A stretch of 64,000 nucleotides of DNA from Chlorobiaceae bacterium (GCA_013824245.1 PNNN01000065.1:1-64000); one strand, 5' to 3'; shown: positions 27,826-35,938, numbered from the stretch's first letter. Translations and numbers: made by a program. Notes: generated by a model from the letters alone, not told the origin.

Positions 27826-28743
27826 ATGTCACATTGTATTTTTTGTTCATTGGAAGTATCTCGGGATGAAAGAATAGGCGATAAGCAAATGTACGCGATA
27901 TCGTGTTATGTTTGTGGGGATTATAGGGTTAGTGGGACTGCACGAGCATCTATCTTCTCCAAACTAAATGATCGGCAATTAATTCTTTCAGGATTCCTAC
28001 GTGAGAGAAAATATTTAGGATTAGAACCGATAGAATTTTATTCTAATAATCTCGAAGAAATATTTTCAAACATCAATCCACCCAAGACATTATCAGAAAA
28101 ACTTGATAAATTAATAACATATCTTGGATACCAGTCTGAAAAATCCGAGAACAATTTGGTTAGTATTAATCCCGATATTGATTATCCGCTCTCATATGCA
28201 AAAAATCCAAACGATTTTAGGTTTCATCAGCAACATCTTCACGAGCAAAGTCTTATCGGTTTTGATCACCCTGAAAAAATATATTTAACATATGCTGGTT
28301 GGAAAAGATATGAGGAACTCCAACGTAATCCAATCAAAATAAATCAAGCTTTTGTTGCAATGTGGTTTGGTCAACCTAATAGAGTTGAGGGAATGAAAAA
28401 TATTTATGATCTTGGCATCAAGAGAGCAATTGATGATGCGGATACATTTCCCCAATATACTCCTATGAGGATCGATTTGGTAGAACATAATGACCCTATT
28501 GATCAAAAGATATTAGTCGAGATCAGAAGAAGTCGATTTGTCATTGCCGATCTAACTGGGAACAGAGGTGGAGTTTATTTTGAGGCAGGATATGCTCTCT
28601 CACTTGGTATACCAGTTATATGGTTGTGTGAGAAAGGGACAAAAGTTCATTTCGATGTTGGACAATATTCACGGATAGAATGGGAAAACGAAAAAGATCT
28701 TTATGAAAAACTGAAACGAAGAATTGAAGGTAGTATATTCTGA
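27826..28743 (+). CDS. Zinc-ribbon protein with deoxyribosyltransferase-like domain
   Basis: About 305 residues. The N-terminus has two CxxC pairs (CIFC and CYVC), a probable zinc ribbon. The middle is helical. The C-terminal third (about 170-300) has the pattern FVAMWF...IKRAIDDA...IDLVEHNDPIDQKILVEIRRSRFVIADLTGNRGGVYFEAGYALSLGIPVIW. It contains the ADLTG and E-x-G-x-A motifs of nucleoside 2-deoxyribosyltransferase-like/TIR-like nucleotide hydrolases. Several relatives are proposed NAD- or nucleotide-degrading effectors in prokaryotic conflict systems; that role here is inference. GAGGAA seven bases upstream fixes the ATG at 27826. The gene lies between GlcD and GlcF and is followed by a 7-bp repeat array, so it may be a recent arrival. 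Confidence 0.65.
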   Translation: MSHCIFCSLEVSRDERIGDKQMYAISCYVCGDYRVSGTARASIFSKLNDRQLILSGFLRERKYLGLEPIEFYSNNLEEIFSNINPPKTLSEKLDKLITYLGYQSEKSENNLVSINPDIDYPLSYAKNPNDFRFHQQHLHEQSLIGFDHPEKIYLTYAGWKRYEELQRNPIKINQAFVAMWFGQPNRVEGMKNIYDLGIKRAIDDADTFPQYTPMRIDLVEHNDPIDQKILVEIRRSRFVIADLTGNRGGVYFEAGYALSLGIPVIWLCEKGTKVHFDVGQYSRIEWENEKDLYEKLKRRIEGSIF

Positions 28744-28803
28744 TAGATAAATAAATCAACAATGTAAAATGAAAAAATGAACTTAAATCCTAAATAAATA
28801 GTC

Positions 28804-28845
28804 TCAAATCCGAAATCCGAAATCCGAAATCCGAAATCCGAAATA
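28804..28845 (+). repeat. 7-bp tandem array CGAAATC, upstream of esterase
   Basis: Four exact copies of CGAAATC (28811-28838) are flanked by degenerate copies TCAAATC and CGAAATA. The array ends five bases before the ATG at 28850, so it occupies the usual promoter-to-ribosome-binding region. A change in copy number would shift spacing by 7 bases. Confidence 0.95.
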
Positions 28846-28849
28846 TAAA

Positions 28850-29500
28850 ATGAACCTCATCAACTCAACCCTAGTTCACAAAATCCATCTTCCGCGAAAA
28901 CAATCAACAGAAAAAGCACCTGTGTTGATTATGCTTCATGGTCGTGGAGCTGATGAAAACGATTTAATCGGACTTTCCGAATATCTCGATGAGCGATTAT
29001 TCATCGTTAGTGTCAGGGCGCCGTTCCAGTTTGCTTATACCGGTGGCTTCACCTGGTTTGATATTGAGGATATCGGCAAACCTGATCTCAAAATGTTCAA
29101 TGAGAGTTATCAAAAGTTAATGCGATTCATTGAAGATGTTAAGGTTGGTTATCCGGTTGATCCCGAAAAAATATTTTTGTTCGGATTCAGCATGGGTACA
29201 ATGATGTCGTATGCCGTATCGCTAACTCACCCTGAGATGATCAGAGGAGTCGTAGCAAACAGCGGAATTATTCCGGAAGGATTGGATTTGGAATATAAAT
29301 GGGAAGAGATTAAAGATAAACCATTCTTTGTGTCTCATGGTGTCCATGATTCAATAATTCCTGTAGCATTCGCCAAGCGAGCCAAGGTATTATTAGAAAA
29401 ATCTGAAGCAAGCGTTACTTATCGTGAGTATGATATGGATCATCAAATCGACGAAGAAAGTTTGGCGGACATCATCAAATGGATTGAGAAATATCTGTGA
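28850..29500 (+). CDS. Alpha/beta-hydrolase, carboxylesterase/phospholipase family
   Basis: A 216-residue cytoplasmic serine hydrolase. The oxyanion motif is HGRGADEND, the nucleophile elbow is GFSMG (serine near residue 114), the acid is in HGVHDSIIP (aspartate near 167) and the histidine in MDHQI (near 197). Size and motif order match the small carboxylesterase/lysophospholipase family (YpfH/EstB-like). The substrate is unknown. There is no Shine-Dalgarno sequence: a heptanucleotide array fills the upstream region, and a second array starts right after the stop codon. The gene is therefore bracketed by repeats. Confidence 0.88.
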   Translation: MNLINSTLVHKIHLPRKQSTEKAPVLIMLHGRGADENDLIGLSEYLDERLFIVSVRAPFQFAYTGGFTWFDIEDIGKPDLKMFNESYQKLMRFIEDVKVGYPVDPEKIFLFGFSMGTMMSYAVSLTHPEMIRGVVANSGIIPEGLDLEYKWEEIKDKPFFVSHGVHDSIIPVAFAKRAKVLLEKSEASVTYREYDMDHQIDEESLADIIKWIEKYL

Positions 29501-29503
29501 ACG

Positions 29504-29636
29504 TTGAATCAAGAATCAAGAATCAAGAATCAAGAATCAAGAACCAAGAACCAAGAACCAAGAACCAAGAACCAAGAACCAAGAACCAAGAACCAAGAAC
29601 CAAGAACCAAGAACCAAGAACCAAGAACCAAGAACT
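29504..29636 (+). repeat. Long 7-bp tandem array AAGAATC/AAGAACC
   Basis: Nineteen contiguous heptamers: a degenerate TTGAATC, four AAGAATC (29511-29538), thirteen AAGAACC (29539-29629) and a final AAGAACT. The array starts three bases after the esterase stop codon and ends about 40 bases before the rhomboid gene. The block structure (all T-type copies, then all C-type copies) points to expansion by slippage or unequal exchange. There are no spacers, so it is not CRISPR. Confidence 0.97.
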
Positions 29637-29674
29637 AATCGCATATCTCATATCGCAAATCTAATATCTAAATC

Positions 29675-30343
29675 ATGATCCCACTCCGCGACACTAATCC
29701 ATCACGCAAAGTTCCGATAGTAAATTATATCTTAATCGCGACGAACATTTTGGTGTTTCTATTCGAACTATCGCTAGATGCTGATTTGGAAAAATTTATT
29801 TATAATTATGGGGTTGTTCCCGCATATATTATGAATGATTTCAGGATGATGTCTATCGGTGTTGGCACGATCTTCCCTTTATTTACCTCGATGTTCCTGC
29901 ACGGAGGATGGATACATTTGATTGGGAACATGTTGTTCCTTTATATCTTCGGAGATAATGTAGAAGACAGATTTGGTCATATCAGGTATATTCTTTTTTA
30001 TATAATCGCCGGGGTTAGCGCGGCAGTAATGCAAACAATAATATTCCCAGAATCGACGGCTCCAATGGTTGGTGCAAGTGGTGCAATTGCTGGAGTACTT
30101 GGTGCATATGTTTTTATGTTTCCACAAGCGAAGGTTGTAACACTGATTCCAATATTTTTGTTTTTTCAGATTGTTGAATTACCGGCATTTATTTTTCTCG
30201 GTATATGGTTTATTATGCAAATATTCAGCGGCATCTTTTCTCTTGGTATCGGTGCGGACGCAGGAGGAGTTGCATGGTGGGCGCATATCGGCGGTTTTCT
30301 TGCAGGAGTTATTATGTTGCCTTTTTTACGAAAGAGGTCATAA
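29675..30343 (+). CDS. Rhomboid-family intramembrane serine protease
   Basis: A 222-residue polytopic membrane protein with about six helices. The catalytic serine is in GASGAIAG near residue 134 and the histidine in WWAHIGGF near residue 204. The H-x-x-x-N motif of the second helix is visible in GGWIHLIGNMLFLYIFGDNVED. Rhomboids cut substrate proteins within the membrane; the substrates here are unknown. The N-terminus (MIPLRDTNPSRKVPIVNYILI) is typical of bacterial short-form members. GlcF starts one base after its stop, so the two may be co-transcribed although no functional link is known. Confidence 0.92.
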   Translation: MIPLRDTNPSRKVPIVNYILIATNILVFLFELSLDADLEKFIYNYGVVPAYIMNDFRMMSIGVGTIFPLFTSMFLHGGWIHLIGNMLFLYIFGDNVEDRFGHIRYILFYIIAGVSAAVMQTIIFPESTAPMVGASGAIAGVLGAYVFMFPQAKVVTLIPIFLFFQIVELPAFIFLGIWFIMQIFSGIFSLGIGADAGGVAWWAHIGGFLAGVIMLPFLRKRS

Positions 30344-30344
30344 A

Positions 30345-31640
30345 ATGGATACCTCACTTCGTACACATCTGGACGATATATTTAACAAATGTTTACACTG
30401 CGGACTTTGTTTGCCAACATGTCCGACTTATAACATCGATCTGAGAGAGGAATCATCACCGCGCGGAAGAATACAGCTAATGCATGCGGTGGAGAATAAA
30501 TCAATCCCACTCACAAAAAAATTTGTTGATGAAATCTATTACTGCCTAGATTGTCAAGCATGTGAAACGGCATGTCCTGCAGGCGTGCGTTATGGAGAGC
30601 TTGTTGAGGCAATGAGAAATGTTATAAGTGAATCAAAAAAAGATCCCTTATTTTTAAAGATCGTAAAAATAATATTTATGAGGGGAATATTATCTTCGCC
30701 TGTACGGACGAAATTATTTGGAAGAATTCTTGGTCTGTATCAGGATAGTGGATTAAGATATGCTGTCGATGAATCGGGAATACTGAAAATTATATCTGAA
30801 TCTCTGCAAGAAAAACATCGGTTGTTGCCAAGATCTGATCGAAACTGTTTCGATGAATCGGTAGATGAAATTATTCCTGTTCAAAACTGTGAAAAACGCG
30901 GCAGGGTAGCATTCTTATCAGGTTGTATTATGAATATCGCCTTAACAAAAATTCATCAAGATGCAATACGAGTTTTAAATCTTAATGGATATGAAGTTGT
31001 TATACCGAAGAGACAAGTATGTTGCGGTTCACTGCATTCTCACAACGGTGATCTTGAAGAAGCGAAGCGTTTGGCGAAAATAAACATTGAAGTCTTTGAA
31101 CAGCATCAATTCGATTTTCTCGTCGCCGATTCTGCCGGTTGCAGTGCATTCATGAAAGAATATGGAAAAATATTCGCCGACGACCCTGATTACTCTCAAA
31201 GAGCGAAATCCCTTTCAAGTAAAGTTAAGGAGATAACCGAATTCCTCTTTGAGGTTGGTCTGACCAAAGTACCTAAAATATATTCGGCAACAGTTACATA
31301 TCACGATGCCTGCCATCTTGTTCACACTCAAAAAATTAGTCGACAACCGCGTGAGCTATTGCAAAATATTCCCGGTATTAAGTTGATTGAATTGCCTGAA
31401 TCGTCATGGTGTTGCGGCTCCGCTGGAATATACAATGTAGTACGACATGAAGATTCGATGAAAATATTGGATAGGAAGATGGAAAATATAAAATCTACAG
31501 AAGCCGAGATAGTAGTAACAGCAAATCCGGGTTGCCATCTGCAACTTGAATATGGAATCGAAAAGAATGGTTTAAAAATGGAAGTATTGCATCCTGTGAG
31601 TATTTTATCACGCGCCTATCCTGAAATTCTTGACCATTAG
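30345..31640 (+). CDS. glcF: Glycolate oxidase iron-sulfur subunit-like protein, GlcF
   Basis: 431 residues. Two 4Fe-4S motifs stand at Cys16/19/22/26 and Cys67/70/73/77, followed by two cysteine-rich CCG domains (SGCIMN...VCCGSLHSHNGD; YHDACHLVHTQKI...WCCGSAGIYN...NPGCHLQLEYG). This is the layout of GlcF, which takes electrons from GlcD. AGAGG about eight bases upstream supports ATG 30345; a longer reading would run through the rhomboid gene in another frame. Its partner flavoprotein gene at 26323 is about 2.6 kb upstream with three unrelated genes between them. Confidence 0.9.
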   Translation: MDTSLRTHLDDIFNKCLHCGLCLPTCPTYNIDLREESSPRGRIQLMHAVENKSIPLTKKFVDEIYYCLDCQACETACPAGVRYGELVEAMRNVISESKKDPLFLKIVKIIFMRGILSSPVRTKLFGRILGLYQDSGLRYAVDESGILKIISESLQEKHRLLPRSDRNCFDESVDEIIPVQNCEKRGRVAFLSGCIMNIALTKIHQDAIRVLNLNGYEVVIPKRQVCCGSLHSHNGDLEEAKRLAKINIEVFEQHQFDFLVADSAGCSAFMKEYGKIFADDPDYSQRAKSLSSKVKEITEFLFEVGLTKVPKIYSATVTYHDACHLVHTQKISRQPRELLQNIPGIKLIELPESSWCCGSAGIYNVVRHEDSMKILDRKMENIKSTEAEIVVTANPGCHLQLEYGIEKNGLKMEVLHPVSILSRAYPEILDH

Positions 31641-31692
31641 TATGAATTCAACTATATTCAAATGGTTTCATTTAAATATTATGGAGAATGGT

Positions 31693-33177
31693 ATGAAGCT
31701 TTTTAAAATTGTATTAATATTGATTCTGGTCCTTGTGACAGGTGGATTTGCGCAGGAGCAGTTGCGCTCTCAATTATTCACAACGGTGGAAGAGTTGTTG
31801 AATAAAGCCCGCGCGCAGAATGGTGAGCTTTTTGCACCATCCAATTTCTCGAAGGCGATGAAATATTATGCCGAGGCGAACGATTATTACGAACGCGGAA
31901 AAAGTTTAGAAGATATCAGAGAGAGCATAAAAAATGGAGAGGCATATTTTACGAAAGTTCTTGATCTATGCAAATTGGGAGATGCAACTTTCAGCTCTGT
32001 TACTGCGGCTCGCACAGATGCCGATAGCGCCGGAGCGCGAAAACATGCAACTGAGTTGTGGGAAAAAGGAGAAAAATATTTTCAATCTGCTGGAGAAGAG
32101 CTAGAAAGCGGTAGTCTTGCAAATGCAAAGGAGGAAGGGAAGAAAGCCGAGGAAAGTTACAGAAGCGCCGAGCTGGAAGCTATCAAAGCAAATTATCTAT
32201 CGCCTGCGCGTGAACTCCTTAACAGAGCAGATGAGATGGACGTAGTAAAAAATGCACAAAAAACTTTACAGAATGCGTGGCGCGTTGCGCGTCAAGTTGA
32301 AGGGATGTTGAAAGGCAATCGCTACGATACGGATGAGGCAAGACAACTTGCTCAGGAAGCGAAGATCGAGGCGGCACATTCTATTCATCTCCATCGTACG
32401 ATTGAACAATATAAGATAGACGAAAAATCTTTGGAAGATATTATTTTGATTGCCGAAGGAGAAATAAAAAAAATAGCCGTCTCATTAGGACTCAATGTTC
32501 ATTTCGATAACGGACTTACCGGCGCTGTTATTGAAATTCAGAATGCATTAAAAGAGCGAGATTCAAAATCGGCAGGTGATGCAGAAGCATCGCGTTTAGC
32601 TAATGAAACCATAAAACAAAAAAATGCAGAAATTGAAAATCTAAAGAAACAAAATGATCTAATGGTTCGGAGGTTAGGGACGCTGAGCGACGCAGAAAAG
32701 AAATTGCAGGATGAAGGGAAAGAACTGCAGCGCAAATTGGCATTAAAGCATGAACAAGAAGAAACAGTTAAGAGCTTCCTCTCTTTGTTCACCGAGCAGG
32801 AAGCTAACATTGTGCGTGAAGGTGATAATATTATAATTAGGATGTACGGATTAACATTCGGTGTTGCTAAGAGTTCTATCGAGTCTGAATTTTATCCTTT
32901 ACTCGCGAAACTTCAGCAAGCTATCAGAAAATTCCCGAGTAGTCAGGTAACCATCGAAGGACATACCGACTCTCAGGGTAGCGACGATGCGAATCAAACT
33001 TTGTCCGAGAAAAGGGCAAATGCAATCGCCGAGTATTTAATGGCAAATATGAGCGTCGATCCTCCGATTATGTCGCAAGGTTACGGCGAAAGCAGACCGA
33101 TTGCGAGTAACGATACACCGGAAGGGCGTACAAAGAACAGAAGAATTGATGTGGTTATCGTCCCCCAATGGAAATGA
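31693..33177 (+). CDS. OmpA-family envelope protein with coiled coil
   Basis: About 494 residues. The signal peptide is KLFKIVLILILVLVTGGFAQ. Helical, Ala/Glu-rich repeats resembling DUF4398 fill residues 25-230. A coiled coil at about 295-365 is rich in Lys and Glu (EIENLKKQNDLMVRRL). The C-terminal OmpA-like domain binds peptidoglycan (VTIEGHTDSQGSDDANQTLS, then RANAIAEYL and GYGESRPIASNDT...NRRIDVVI). The start is ATG 31693 with GGAG seven bases upstream. The likely job is linking the outer envelope to the cell wall. The N-terminal half looks like a long periplasmic helical spacer. Confidence 0.88.
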   Translation: MKLFKIVLILILVLVTGGFAQEQLRSQLFTTVEELLNKARAQNGELFAPSNFSKAMKYYAEANDYYERGKSLEDIRESIKNGEAYFTKVLDLCKLGDATFSSVTAARTDADSAGARKHATELWEKGEKYFQSAGEELESGSLANAKEEGKKAEESYRSAELEAIKANYLSPARELLNRADEMDVVKNAQKTLQNAWRVARQVEGMLKGNRYDTDEARQLAQEAKIEAAHSIHLHRTIEQYKIDEKSLEDIILIAEGEIKKIAVSLGLNVHFDNGLTGAVIEIQNALKERDSKSAGDAEASRLANETIKQKNAEIENLKKQNDLMVRRLGTLSDAEKKLQDEGKELQRKLALKHEQEETVKSFLSLFTEQEANIVREGDNIIIRMYGLTFGVAKSSIESEFYPLLAKLQQAIRKFPSSQVTIEGHTDSQGSDDANQTLSEKRANAIAEYLMANMSVDPPIMSQGYGESRPIASNDTPEGRTKNRRIDVVIVPQWK

Positions 33178-33219
33178 TTAACGATATGAAAATATCAAAT
33201 ATTCTTTTATATTAGAAAC

Positions 33220-34827
33220 GTGGAAAAAGACAACGAGAAAAAATTAGAACCGAATCAGGTATTGCACAGCTTGAATTTCGGAAGAGTGGATGCTGAGTCC
33301 GATAACCGATTTGAAAATTGCTTCATCGGAACAGACATGCTGCGTCATACGCTTCGAGCGCAACATTCTCTTGTCCTCGGCAGTAAAGGATCAGGGAAGA
33401 GCGCGGCATTCCGGCTGCTCTGCACAGATAAAGAACGATTACGTCCGTTGTTTCCCCGTAACTTCGAAGATGTATTCCCGATTCCGGTCTATGGTCTATA
33501 CAACGAAGAGTATGTTTACGGCAGTGAATTCCGTGAAATGAAATCCGATTCGATAGATGAGTTCAGGTATTTCTGGCTGATGATTATCGGATTGAGAGCG
33601 GTTACAACCATTGCTGAAGAACCGAAGATTAGGGATATCGTTGCCAAAAGCAAAAATCAAAAACTCAAAGACGCATACAAAACACTCCAGCAGGTTTTTG
33701 AAGATTTAAGTCTTGAACCGGATAAGGGTGCTGTCTCGAAATTAAAACAGCGGGTGATGCAGCTTGTAAAGCCATCGATGAAAGGAAACGGATCGAACGA
33801 TCCGCCGCAATTAATACTTGCCGAAGATTTTAAACACAGAACGGGGATGAGCGTTACTGCTGTTATGGATAAAATCGATACCATACTGCAAGAGATCAAC
33901 TGCACAGCGTGGCTTATGCTCGATAAACTTGATCTTCTTTTTATAGATGATTTTGAAAAACTGAAATCATCCATAACTGGTTTAGTTCAATTACTCATAG
34001 AGCAAAGCAACAGATTTAAAAATATACACTTCAAGATATTTCTCCGCTCGGACATATATCGTCAGTTGCGGATTGTGAACAAATCGCACCTTATCAGTTA
34101 CACAAGCGAAATGAAATGGAGCGATTCATTATTGTTGAAATTGCTCGTATCGCGGGCAGTTGCCGATCCCAACGTGCGTGCTTACTGCGAAGAGCAGACA
34201 GGCATGGAGGTAACCGTAGCGGATATCATCAACGGAACCGATGAAGATGTTCTCGGCATGTTCTATGTTATTTTCGAATCGACGATGGATGAGAGCGATG
34301 CAGAAGTTGGACAGTTTCCGTTTGTACATTCATGGATGCTCAAGCATTTAACCGACGGTATGGGGAATGTATATCCGCGCGAGCAGATACATTTAGGAAA
34401 TCTCGCGGTTGAGAAACAGTTAGAGATGAACAGAAAAGAAGGGGAGCATAGTGCAACTCGTTTGATTGGCGCAATCGCATTGAAAGAAGCATTCGCGCAT
34501 CTTTCTATTTACCGATGCGACACATATCTATATTCGGAGTTTCCTCATCTTACTAAACATTTTGATGTTTTTAGGGGATCTCCGAAAGTCCGTTTTACGC
34601 GGGATGAGTTGAATAAATTATTCGAAAAACTTACGCCGAACGGTGACGAAGGTATTCGTTCCGTTCATGATACAGGACTTCTAACCCCTAACGGCAGAAG
34701 CGTAGATTCGAGCATGGAGTTCAGCATTCCGCTGCTTTACAGGATTGGATTAGGAGTTGCAGAAAAAGATGATAGCGCGACTAAGGGAGATAAATCGGAT
34801 GATTCAATCCTTGGATTGAAATCGTAA
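33220..34827 (+). CDS. P-loop ATPase, Sll1717-like family
   Basis: 535 residues starting with GTG. Walker A is GSKGSGKS at residues 54-61. A Walker B-like strand, AWLMLDKLDLLF, lies near 230. FKIFLRSDIYRQL and the SYTSEMKWSD motif follow, as in the Sll1717-type P-loop ATPases, a poorly studied group related to STAND and AAA-like NTPases. The C-terminal part (about 400-510) looks like a winged-helix region (FTRDELNKLFEKL...FSIPLLYRIGLG). Its biological role is not established; some members sit in defence neighbourhoods. Here it is followed by a terminator and then a minus-strand DUF4160/DUF2442 pair, a suggestive but not decisive context. Confidence 0.7.
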   Translation: MEKDNEKKLEPNQVLHSLNFGRVDAESDNRFENCFIGTDMLRHTLRAQHSLVLGSKGSGKSAAFRLLCTDKERLRPLFPRNFEDVFPIPVYGLYNEEYVYGSEFREMKSDSIDEFRYFWLMIIGLRAVTTIAEEPKIRDIVAKSKNQKLKDAYKTLQQVFEDLSLEPDKGAVSKLKQRVMQLVKPSMKGNGSNDPPQLILAEDFKHRTGMSVTAVMDKIDTILQEINCTAWLMLDKLDLLFIDDFEKLKSSITGLVQLLIEQSNRFKNIHFKIFLRSDIYRQLRIVNKSHLISYTSEMKWSDSLLLKLLVSRAVADPNVRAYCEEQTGMEVTVADIINGTDEDVLGMFYVIFESTMDESDAEVGQFPFVHSWMLKHLTDGMGNVYPREQIHLGNLAVEKQLEMNRKEGEHSATRLIGAIALKEAFAHLSIYRCDTYLYSEFPHLTKHFDVFRGSPKVRFTRDELNKLFEKLTPNGDEGIRSVHDTGLLTPNGRSVDSSMEFSIPLLYRIGLGVAEKDDSATKGDKSDDSILGLKS

Positions 34828-34854
34828 ACAGGGGTGTGTAACTTCAATCTTGAT

Positions 34855-34905
34855 AAACCTCCGGTATCTCACTATGATGACTTAAGAAGATACAGGAGGT
34901 TTTTT
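34855..34905 (+). terminator. AAACCTCC-type hairpin terminator
   Basis: Arms AAACCTCCGGTATCT (34855-34869) and AGATACAGGAGGTTT (34888-34902) pair with one mismatch and run into a T-tract. An outer GGGTGT/ACACCC pairing at about 34832-34913 extends the structure. It ends transcription of the ATPase gene. The first arm is identical to the first arm of the hairpin at 35569. Confidence 0.85.
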
Positions 34906-34928
34906 ATTACACCCGATTTTGATAAAAT

Positions 34929-35240
34929 TCATTTCTTCCTCGATTTATATTTTGAAGTTGAGTCACTCACCTGAAGCTGGAGAGATTGTTTATCGTTCCA
35001 AACAGGTTTTCGGTCAAGTATGAGAACGTCAGGATCAATATCCGCACCATTATCCCAAACAACCGTACCCAATTCTTTATCAACGTGAATAGTCTTAAAT
35101 AATGTTCGGTCAGCGCGGATTGGGTCGAAAATCGGACCATAAAGGTACGGCTCAAGATCAACTATTTTACGTTTGCCATCAGTTAATAAAAGTTCAACCT
35201 TGAAATCTTCTAAATGTTTTACAGATTGTATTCTAATCAT
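34929..35240 (-). CDS. DUF2442 protein, putative antitoxin-type partner
   Basis: A 103-residue protein on the minus strand. The DUF2442 pattern is clear: VKHLEDFKVELLLTDGKRKIVDLEPYL, GPIFDPIRADRTLFKTIHVD, GTVVWDNGADIDPDVL. A short basic tail (KYKSRKK) follows. AGAGGT precedes its ATG. It lies 12 bases downstream of the DUF4160 gene. The two families are often neighbours and are predicted to form type II toxin-antitoxin-like pairs, but I know of no firm experimental proof. Which member is toxic is unclear. Confidence 0.82.
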   Translation of the reverse strand: MIRIQSVKHLEDFKVELLLTDGKRKIVDLEPYLYGPIFDPIRADRTLFKTIHVDKELGTVVWDNGADIDPDVLILDRKPVWNDKQSLQLQVSDSTSKYKSRKK

Positions 35241-35252
35241 AACTACCTCTAA

Positions 35253-35513
35253 TTATTCTAAAGGTTGAATTCTTTTTAATTGTTTACCCTGTCTCGCTCG
35301 TTCCCAATTCCGGAATAACTCAGATCGATAACTCACTGCCCATTCCAGCACCATTGCTAAAGCACGGTGTGGTAATTCTCCTTCATATATTTCTAATGTA
35401 TCGATAAGCATTGTCGCTTCGTAGTCTGAATATCGCGCATGAAAGTGCGGCGGTGCATGATCATTGTAATACATGCTGATAATAATACCGAAAAATTCAC
35501 TAAGTCGTGGCAT
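35253..35513 (-). CDS. DUF4160 protein, putative toxin-type partner
   Basis: An 86-residue minus-strand protein with the family signature PRLSEFFGIIISMYYNDHAPPHFHARYSDYEA, in which the HAPPHFHARY segment is the most conserved part. The rest is helical (HRALAMVLEWAVSYRSELFRNWERARQG). AGGAAAG a few bases upstream supports the ATG. It is first of a two-gene unit with DUF2442. The histidine cluster could be a metal or catalytic site, but its biochemistry is unknown. Hairpins at 34855 and 35569 flank the pair. Confidence 0.82.
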   Translation of the reverse strand: MPRLSEFFGIIISMYYNDHAPPHFHARYSDYEATMLIDTLEIYEGELPHRALAMVLEWAVSYRSELFRNWERARQGKQLKRIQPLE

Positions 35514-35568
35514 AAACTTTCCTAAATGATATAAAGAAAAATCCCGTTAAAATCAAATCAGATTTATT

Positions 35569-35616
35569 AAACCTCCGGTATCTATCTTTGAGTCGCTCTG
35601 AAGATACCGGAGGTTT
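35569..35616. repeat. Perfect 15-bp inverted repeat, AAACCTCC family
   Basis: AAACCTCCGGTATCT (35569-35583) and its exact complement (35602-35616) enclose an 18-base loop. It lies 55 bases upstream of the DUF4160 start. Its arm matches that of the terminator at 34855 on the other side of the gene pair. No strong T-run follows on either strand. Confidence 0.9.
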
Positions 35617-35628
35617 ATCTTTGTTGGC

Positions 35629-35669
35629 CCTCTCCCAAACTTGCTCTGAGCGAAGTCGAAGGGTTGGGA
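35629..35669. repeat. Palindromic element with GAGCGAAGTCGA core
   Basis: CTCCCAA and TTGGGAG arms enclose TGCTCTGAGCGAAGTCGAAGG. The core GAGCGAAGTCGA recurs with one change (GAGCGTAGTCGA) inside the glycosidase gene near 52625, and a shortened relative lies at 34-50. Small palindromes with this core are familiar as dispersed repeats in many genomes. Confidence 0.65.
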
Positions 35670-35856
35670 GACGGATGGTTAGCTTAAGTGCGACTCACTT
35701 TCACGGTTAGGGCTTCGTTAGAAGTTAATCGTATATCAGTGAATTATTTTTAAAACCGAATGACAGAAAATGTATCGGATGTTTTAGTCTGTTTAAAAAT
35801 AAATCTTTGAAATTTAAAGATATTGGAAAAAACTACCTACCGTTTTATAATTTAAC

Positions 35857-35885
35857 TTGACAGAATTAAATATATTTTGTAAATT
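35857..35885 (+). promoter_or_regulatory. Sigma-70-type promoter
   Basis: TTGACA (35857-35862) and TAAATT (35880-35885) are separated by 17 bases. It would drive the gene at 36121 with a leader of about 230 bases. Confidence 0.65.
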
Positions 35886-35891
35886 GCACCT

Positions 35892-35938
35892 GCCGTGGAT
35901 AGCGTAGGTATTCCTAAAGTAGATTACTTTTCCACCGC
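35892..35938 (+). other. Candidate structured leader RNA (three-way junction)
   Basis: Just after the promoter, GCCGTGGA (35892-35899) can pair with TCCACCGC (35931-35938) at seven of eight positions. Two helices fit side by side inside: TAGG/CCTA (35905-35916) and AAGTA/TACTT (35917-35929). An A-run and a weak AAAAACAT/ATGTTTTT hairpin follow. I do not recognise a known riboswitch. The remaining sequence to 36120 is AT-rich with no gene. Confidence 0.4.

Noticed and set aside
29504-29636. Possible CRISPR array
   Set aside because: The units are 7 bases and contiguous with no spacers, and no cas genes are present.
30171-30344. Longer GlcF reading back into the rhomboid gene
   Set aside because: It overlaps a real gene in another frame. 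The ATG at 30345 has a ribosome-binding site and gives the normal family N-terminus.
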